Below, in pieces: positions 31,485-37,278 of a DNA stretch of 37,278 nt. The DNA lies in contig JBBHKE010000089.1 of NCBI GenBank assembly GCA_037447655.1, positions 1-37,278 on the forward strand, given 5' to 3'. The DNA is from Zygnema cylindricum. Lineage: Eukaryota > Streptophyta > Zygnematophyceae > Zygnematales > Zygnemataceae. Within the stretch, counting starts at the first letter, position 1. Every line of letters begins with the position of its first letter. Both the position numbers and the translations under genes were made by a program. The notes under the pieces are model-generated. The model saw only the letters and a program-made list of their open reading frames with translations. It did not search any database and had not been told where the DNA came from.

Positions 31485-31654
31485 AAATTTTGAAGCTTAA
31501 GCTTGGATATAACCGAATCTCTTATTTTTATCAATGCAACCCATGTTTTTTTCTGAATTTCCTCTGGAGATTATTAGTTAAATATGGGAAATTTGTCAAA
31601 AACAAGAGAAAAAATTGACAAGAAGTGGTCCTCTACTGGGTGGTGCTGGAATTA

Positions 31655-32140
31655 GAGTTGAAATCCGAATGAAAATGGAAATTGTAAATGGGAATAGATA
31701 AGAGAAATGAAAAAGCAATATGGAAATGGAATTAGAAATGAAGATGGAATTGGAATTGGAAATGGAAAATGAAATGTAAAGTGGACTTCGAATTAAAAAT
31801 GGAATTGATATGTAACTAGATTTAGGATTCGTTAATGGAAATGAAATAAAAATGGAAATGGAAATGGAAACATAACGTAGAATTAGATTTGGAATTCGAA
31901 TTGAAATGTTACTAAAAACCAAAATCGTTAATGGGCATGGGAAACAAAATGGGAATGCGAACGGAAAATGGAAATGTGCATGGTTTTTTACAGGAATTGG
32001 AATTGGAACTAGAAAATTAAATGGAAAATGGGAAAGAAAAGGAGAAATACAATACAATGGGACGGGAATAGGAAAATGAAAGTGGACGTTACCAGAAAGA
32101 GGTTGGAAATTTGGAAATGGAAATGGAAATGGAAATAATC
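31655..32140. repeat. GGAAAT/GGAATT-rich degenerate minisatellite
   Basis: Nearly 500 bp built from short units such as GGAAATGGAAAT, GGAATTGGAATT and AAATGGGAA. The antisense ORF of 196 aa (31596-32186) is a translation of this repeat (FPFPFP, SISIS) and is not a gene. Confidence 0.9.
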
Positions 32141-32144
32141 GGCC

Positions 32145-32841
32145 AAAGTGATCCACAATATTGACGGCTGGCAGTTTTACTGTCAATCAAAGGCATGTTT
32201 ATACAACATATGTTTTGTTGCATTTTTTGGTAGACTTGTTTTTTTCGGCAATTCGGACGGTCCGTTTCTCGGACAGACTATCTTACTCTTCGAATGGCCT
32301 TCATTACTGTAAGATTTATCTCTTTTGACAATTAAAAAACATGCTATTATGTTTGTTCGTTGTTTGCATTGTACGAAGTTTCGTTTTTCTACAGTCTTGT
32401 TATTCTTTAATTAGTGTGGATTTGTGGATTTTCTTGACGACTATTTTATAGTGCTGTTGATTGAGGCGGATTTCCTGATAATTCGTTATTTGGTATTTTG
32501 GGGTCTTGATATTCGATATATCAACCCCATGAACCAAGATTGCGTTAACGATGGTATCACAATATTTAGTAAAGTAAAACACTTACAGCGTGGAATTTTT
32601 TAAGAACAAGTTTTTTTTGTTTTTTTGTGCCTGGATATGTGAAACATATTTTGAACACATACAGAACATTAACTTATCAAGAGGGAAAATCGGATATGGA
32701 TAACAATCAAAATGCTGATAATTATCGGGAAATTTGAACTTGCTATCGAGTTTTATCTTTCGATTAATATTGGTATTGTGATCCATCAAATTTGTATTCA
32801 CTTGATAAGCATAACTACTTTTGTTTGTGGCATTTGCAAAC
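32145..32841. other. Intergenic or intronic, nothing recognised
   Basis: AT-rich sequence between the minisatellite and copia element 3. Two short - strand ORFs (32400-32582 and 32583-32864) show no motif. Confidence 0.4.
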
Positions 32842-33254
32842 CGTAGAGGAGAGGAGGATGCCAAAATTCATGTCAAATATAAAGGAGGAAAAATGCACAA
32901 GAAGAGAAATGGAAGAAAGGGAGTCTGTCTCAATTTTCAAAGTGATGCTTCTAACTAGGAGGAAAAAAATAACGAAAGGAGACAGTTTGTCTCAATTCTC
33001 AAAGTGATATTTCTCGTTTGGAAAAGTAAAATAATATGCAATTGAGTGGACTTCACATTTGGGGGACTCAAATTCCAAGAAAGTGTCTTCATTGGACCAA
33101 ATTGAAAGAGCACTAACTAAAGTCAAATGAAAACGACAAATAAACACTAATGGCTAATTTTTATGACCGAAATTCTAAAGGGATTCCGTATGAAACATTG
33201 GGTGCGCACTATTTACAAAGCTCAAATTTAGAGTGCAAATTGCCAAGTCTAACA
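32842..33254 (-). repeat. 3' LTR of copia element 3
   Basis: 413 bp; the TGTCTCAATT segment is duplicated in tandem at 32926-32987 and 32988 onward, which accounts for most of the excess over the other LTR. The inner end TGTTAGACTTGG abuts the polypurine-type tract. Confidence 0.75.
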
Positions 33255-33530
33255 CACCCCCTCAATCTAAGGTAGGGTCTTGAGAAAGGAGGAGAAGATG
33301 TCGAGGAGGGAAGATGCTATTGTAAGTGAAGGGCTTTAGTGAGGAACTAAATTTGGTCGCCAATGGGAATATAAAGCCATCACTAATCCACCCTCGTGTG
33401 AAATGAAATTGTGTATGTATGTGTTTGGTGTGCTTATGGTGCACCGAATTCCTTATGAGGGTCAACACATCTTGGAATTAATAAACATTTGAGTAGACGA
33501 AGAAAGGAGAAGATCCAAATAGATGAGGAT

Positions 33531-33708
33531 GCAAAGATTCGCACAATCTGAGGACAAAATGGAGAATCCCGTTAAGGGAAAAGTGAGTCGGCCCGGGCTC
33601 GAACCTGGGACCTCTACAGTGGGCTAACCTGGTAATGGCAGGTCCATATCGTTAAGTGTCGCGTGTGAGTGAACCCCACATCCTCGGTACTGAGCGGCAC
33701 ACCTTGCC
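33531..33708 (-). mobile_element. tRNA-derived SINE-like copy A
   Basis: On the - strand it carries a perfect RNA polymerase III B box GGTTCGAGCCC (33595-33605). The upstream part CAGGTTAGCCCACTG is A-box-like. It shares GGATGTGGGGTTCACTCACAC (shortened here: GTGGGGTTCACTCACAC) and GGAGAATC-type blocks with copy B. No poly(A) or T tail or target duplication was defined, so ends are approximate. Confidence 0.6.
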
Positions 33709-33770
33709 TATATCAACACTCCCACTCAAAAGGTAGCTGGTCATTAATCCACGATTCCCCTGGGTTTATG

Positions 33771-33999
33771 TAAAGATTCGTAGAATCTGGGGATAAAGTG
33801 GAGAATCTCGTTAATGGAAAAGTGAGCCAGCCGGGCTCGAATCTAGGACCTCTGAAAAGGGCCTCCAATGCGCTAATCACTGGGATAAACAACTTGCGCA
33901 ACTTGGATATCAACTCGTGCAACTCGTATATCAGTACTAACGTTAAACATCAAGTGTGAGTGAACCCCACATCCAGGGCATTGAGCGGCACATCTTGCC
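33771..33999 (-). mobile_element. tRNA-derived SINE-like copy B
   Basis: - strand A-box-like TTAGCGCATTGG (33865-33876) and B box GATTCGAGCCC (33833-33843) are spaced as in a tRNA gene. It is related to copy A over most of its length but has about 50 extra bases near 33890-33945. The 69-aa ORF 33713-33922 is a read-through of the SINE, not a gene. It could also be a decayed tRNA gene, but the two-copy structure and shared non-tRNA body favour a SINE. Confidence 0.62.
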
Positions 34000-35086
34000 A
34001 ATTTTAGCAAAGGAGAGAGCTTAACCGGATGACCTTCTTGGAGGGATGGCACACGACCATGTATTCCAACTTAGTGACGAGACTGCCAGAGGCTGTTTGT
34101 GACAAGACCAAGAAATCAAGGAGTTATCAAGGAACAAATAAGAGTTAGTGGTGGAACGGAGAGTGGACTCATCTTTAGCATTATCAGAGTCTCACGAATG
34201 AAACAAGCTCAAAAAGGGTGGAGAAAGGGGAGTAGGTAATAGAAAAGTCCTAAGGTATCCTGGAGGTACCAATGAACTTGCTTAGCATTAAAGAGATCAT
34301 AATATGAAGGAGACTTTAAGAACCAATTGTGTTGATTGATGGTAGTCACAATGTCAAGCCGAGTGGTTTGAATCATTTCATGAGACTACCAGTGAGGGAT
34401 CAATAGAGAGAGAGAAAAAGAATCGAGAATCGTAAACAATGGTATTTAAGTGTAGCAATAGGGAAGCAATCACTCATGGAGAAACGCTCAAAGACATCAA
34501 AGACAAAGGTAGCTTGAGAGTGACTTTCAGTGCGCGAAGGAGGATCTCTGATGACTTCTATGACTAAGTATACGTTTAAGTCACCTAAGTCAACTAAATT
34601 AAAGTGAGAGCGGAGTATAGACTTAACATCAGAAATGTGGGAGTGGCAAACACCTCCAATGCAAACAAAGACAAACAAGAAAACAAGAACAAACAAGGTG
34701 CGAACAAGATGGCCCCACCGGATGGGATGGTGGCCTCTTGTTTGTTTGATGCAAACGAAATATTTCATGTCGTAGGATAGGCATCCCTTCTGTTGGGCCG
34801 TATGTATACATGTTCTCATCTACATCACCATCAAAAAATGCGTTCTTTACATCTACCTGTTGAATCTACCAATCTCTATCGGCTGTATAAGTTAGAAAGG
34901 CTTTCACAATGTGAGCCTACCAACCAGAGCAAATGGATCGGTAAAACTTATACTATTAGGGCCATTACAAATTTACCAAGATTTCTCCATTTTAAACAAG
35001 GTAATAGCGGCAAACTTCCAATTATAAAAACAAGTGCCATCAAACTTGAAGAACGGACCGCGAGAAGTGTGGCTGGTGCCCATACC

Positions 35087-35386
35087 TATAGGGAGGAGAG
35101 GATGCCATGATTTAAGACAAAGCTAAAGGAGGAAAAACACACACGAAGAGAGAAGATGGAAGGAGAGAGTTTGACTCAGGTTTTGAAGTGATCTTTTTTA
35201 TTAGGAAAAGTCCAAACATATACAATTGGGTGGCCGTCACTGTTGGGGGACGAAGAATCTAATGAAGTGCCTTAATTAAACCAAGTTAAAAAAGTGATAA
35301 CTAAAAAAGGAATGGAAGAGACAAATAAGCAAATGTTTAATGCACATACAACCACAAACTTAGAGTGCAAAGCGCTAAGTTTAATA
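35087..35386 (-). repeat. 5' LTR of copia element 3
   Basis: 300 bp, aligned with 32842-33254. The terminal dinucleotides have decayed (TA for TG and CA). The PBS-like sequence lies directly on its inner side. Confidence 0.72.
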
Positions 35387-35756
35387 AAATAAAGATAGTT
35401 AGCATAAGCTTATGAAACAATGTAGATACTTCACTCCATTCTGCTTCACTTGTGGTGTTTTAGGTTAATTGTTGCATTGGACATTACTCACGTGAGTCCT
35501 TGTTCTTGGGGATCCTGTTTGATGTTGGTTATCATCACCATAATTTATATAATCTTAAATATAGGATTACTTATTCAACCTCCAAAGTTGTAAATAGCAT
35601 GCGGAGGATCAAAAAAATCATTTTTTAATGCATTGATTTTTTTCTTGTGTTTACATCCAATGGCAGAACCATAACGCTACACTGAAATGTGTTTCTACCG
35701 GTACCTCGTAAGATCAATGGAGGTCGATTTTGTCCACATTGTGGGTACTAGGTTTG
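35387..35756. other. Intergenic, nothing recognised
   Basis: AT-rich sequence without ORFs or clear repeats. Confidence 0.4.
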
Positions 35757-36115
35757 TGACCTTCTCCCTACCCCTTTGTCTAGCTTATGTTTTCTCTTTT
35801 TTACTTCGTTATATTCTGTTTTTCCTTCTCCCTTCTCCCGTTTCTGTTCTACCTTCTCCTTCTCCCTTTCTCTTTTCATTTTTCTTTTTTTTAATTCTTT
35901 TTGCCATACTCCACGTTCCACCTTTTTTTTTCTTCCTTTTCTTTTATTCTTTTTATCTTTTCCTATTCCCTTCATTGCTATCTATTCTTCCTGTTCTCCT
36001 TCTTTACCCGTATCCGCTCTTAGCCTTTTCCCTTTTTTTCATTTTTCCCCCATTTTCTCCCATCTCCTTTTTTCCACTTCCCATTTCCATTTTGTCCTAT
36101 TTCCCTGTTCCGTCT
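35757..36115. repeat. Pyrimidine-rich low-complexity tract
   Basis: About 360 bp of CTTTTC, CTTCTCC and TTTCCC words on the + strand. The 161-aa + strand and 75-aa - strand ORFs are translations of this tract and carry no motif. Confidence 0.85.
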
Positions 36116-36839
36116 GTTGAAGGTGAGGCTATGAAAGCCCAAAAGAATAAAAAGACAAAAAAAGAAACCTAAAAATAGAAGGAAGGTCGAAGGCAGAGAA
36201 AGACAAGCAATTTAATGACAAAAGGTATACAAAAGAGAGGTTTGTCGTGATTTTTTGTGGTAGCTAATATAATGATTGTAAAAGAAGACAATGGCCTTTT
36301 AAATAAAAAATAAAAATTTAACCGAGATGTCACGTATGCAGCTTTAGAGGTACATTTAATAAACGTGTGACCCAATAAGATGGAACTAATCTAGGAAACT
36401 GGAAAAGAGTCCCGTTGCCCTATAAGAAAAGAATCTAAGTATGACAATTAGATTCCGGAGATTCTCGAGGGGGAACCTTCTTTTAAACCCAAGGTGTGTA
36501 CAAAGAAGAAGCAAGTGATAGGATTGTTGGAATTCGTAATTCCACTATACTATTGAATCACTGTTTTCGTACGATACTTCATGACATCATTTAAGTCCTA
36601 GAACACTAAGTCTTAAGTGTACCACTTTATTTAGTGTTCCTGTACTTGTTTGTACATAATGATGTTGCGTAGAAAGATTCCCACTAAACATTTAAAATCT
36701 TTTAACCTAGCTGTAACTCCACTTCTAGATGTACCTAGATTAGTCATAGTTCCACTTATTGGATGTACCTAAATTAGTCCTTAGTTATACCTCCACTTAG
36801 TATAGTGCATCGGACACGCTTGAGTTCATCTATAAAACT
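36116..36839. other. Intergenic, with a 35-bp duplication
   Basis: No gene recognised. 36712-36746 and 36747-36781 are diverged tandem copies (ACTCCACTTCTAGATGTACC and GTTCCACTTATTGGATGTACC-like), with a partial third copy after them. Confidence 0.5.
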
Positions 36840-37278
36840 TGCAATTCTGTGTCCTCCATTGGACCACAGAATACAGGAAGCCTCTAGATAGTATTTAACT
36901 AACCCACTTCAAGCCAGAACCACTGCTGTCTAGGAAGAAAAAATGATAGTTCGACTGCACCCCTATGCAACCTCGACTCCCGTGAATCCGTAGCAAAAAG
37001 AATCACTGAAACGGCCAACCAACCGATAAGTTATGAGGCAGTAAAAATGCCAATTTGTACAAACTTCCAAAGGAAGAGGTGACTACCTACCAATTTTTTT
37101 TAAGTCCTGATTCCCTCTAATAACTTCTATCTACTGAAGTACGGACCAATCATATTACTGTACCGTACGAAAAAGTATTATTGCCGCTGTACCTTTTGTA
37201 CGACCTATGTACGACAAGGCTATTTAGCGGACGCGTGTCTACTTTTCACTCGTCCGTACATTCCTCGGAATTCTCATG
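36840..37278 (-). mobile_element. Partial copia-type LTR running off the window
   Basis: It begins on the + strand TGCAATTCTGTGTCCTCCATTGG, shortened here as TGCAATTCTGTGTCC. This corresponds to the LTR starts at 7836 (TGTAATTCTATGACC) and 14475 (TGTAGTTCTGTGACC) and to the complement of the solo LTR end at 9412. Blocks AAGCCTCTAGATAGTATTT, AAAAAGAATCACTGAAA and GAGGTGACTACCTACC follow in the order found in those LTRs. No PBS is visible on the left side, so it is probably the 3' LTR of a - strand element, or a solo LTR, with the rest outside. Confidence 0.8.

Larger units (their letters stand above)
33262..35070 (-). pseudogene. Copia 3 gag-pol remnants
   Basis: Next to the PBS: the gag start KFDGTCFYNWKFAAITLF (about 34990-35045). 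After a large deletion come the RT parts IQQVDVKNAFFDGDVDENMY (34800-34880), then VDLGDLNVYLVIEVIRDPPS and ERFSMSDCFPIATLKY (34440-34600), and TRLDIVTTINQHN with AKQVHWYLQDT (34255-34375). The RNase H C-terminus SVHHKHTKHIHTQFHF is at 33262-33468. Integrase and the RT YVDD block are missing, and frames change repeatedly. The SINE-like copies at 33531-33999 interrupt the RNase H region. Confidence 0.82.
32842..35386 (-). mobile_element. Ty1/copia retrotransposon 3, collapsed to 2.5 kb
   Basis: Direct repeats 32842-33254 and 35087-35386 act as LTRs. They share GATGCC, AAAGGAGGAAAAA and TTAGAGTGCAAA blocks, and sense starts TGTTAGACTTGG and TATTAAACTTAG. A polypurine-type sequence GATTGAGGGGGTG (- strand) lies at 33255-33272. 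A PBS-like GGTATGGGCACCAGC lies at 35072-35086. Internal - strand remnants are gag, RT and RNase H with large deletions. The left LTR is longer because of a 62-bp internal tandem duplication (32926 and 32988). No matching target duplication was found. Two SINE-like copies lie inside. Confidence 0.78.

Noticed and set aside
31596-32186. 196-aa - strand ORF rich in FPFP and SISI
   Set aside because: Pure translation of the GGAAAT-type minisatellite; no domain and no start or splice context.
33595-33847. tRNA genes suggested by GGTTCGAGCCC and GATTCGAGCCC
   Set aside because: No acceptor stem or cloverleaf could be built around them; two related copies with a shared non-tRNA body fit a SINE better.
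35687-36172. 161-aa hydrophobic ORF resembling a membrane protein
   Set aside because: It comes from a pyrimidine-rich tract (Phe, Leu, Ser, Pro codons only); the apparent hydrophobicity is compositional.
1-37278. CRISPR arrays, bacterial operons, rRNA genes or phage-like modules
   Set aside because: Spliced plant exons and plant transposons are present throughout; the tandem repeats have no regular spacer structure and no prokaryotic genes are seen.

Overview
The window is nuclear DNA of a land plant. It holds spliced exons with plant-type GT..AG introns that encode MLO-family membrane proteins, and it is packed with Ty1/copia LTR retrotransposons, hAT elements, MITEs and tRNA-derived SINEs. 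The sequence alone does not identify the species.

Layout. (1) 1-1184 is the 3' end of an MLO gene on the + strand: a 61-nt exon and the terminal exon with the calmodulin-binding tail, separated by a 591-nt intron. (2) 1185-5124 is mostly intergenic. It holds an unrecognised proline-rich ORF (- strand), a perfect 38-bp palindrome, a hAT-type MITE with 15-bp TIRs and an 8-bp target duplication, and a 12-bp x7 tandem repeat. (3) 5125-15634 is one hAT transposon (13-bp TIRs, 8-bp target duplication with one mismatch, decayed transposase). A copia element on the - strand (7836-15621, TSD TTTGC) landed inside its right TIR. One LTR of that copia element was in turn hit by a related LTR, now a solo LTR (8301-9412, TSD GCCAC). 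(4) 15635-21499 has no recognisable gene but many two-copy tandem duplications, a hairpin, and a second 8-bp-TSD MITE (20843-21138). (5) 21500-24438 holds the first five exons of a second MLO gene on the + strand. It is broken by a stop codon, a 19-bp tandem duplication and a 1-bp insertion. (6) 24526-31037 is a second copia element on the - strand, inserted in an intron of that MLO gene. Its RNase H domain is split by a 2.2-kb gag-only LTR element on the + strand (25336-27558) of the TR-GAG type. (7) 31043-36839 holds a possible further MLO exon, a GGAAAT-rich tract, a collapsed third copia element (32842-35386) carrying two SINE-like copies, and a pyrimidine-rich tract. (8) 36840 to the window end is the start of another LTR related to those in region 3.

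Overall, two MLO paralogues lie head-to-tail about 20 kb apart, and at least three rounds of nested insertion separate and invade them. Every transposon ORF seen is decayed. The only gene part that looks intact is the MLO 3' end at the left edge.
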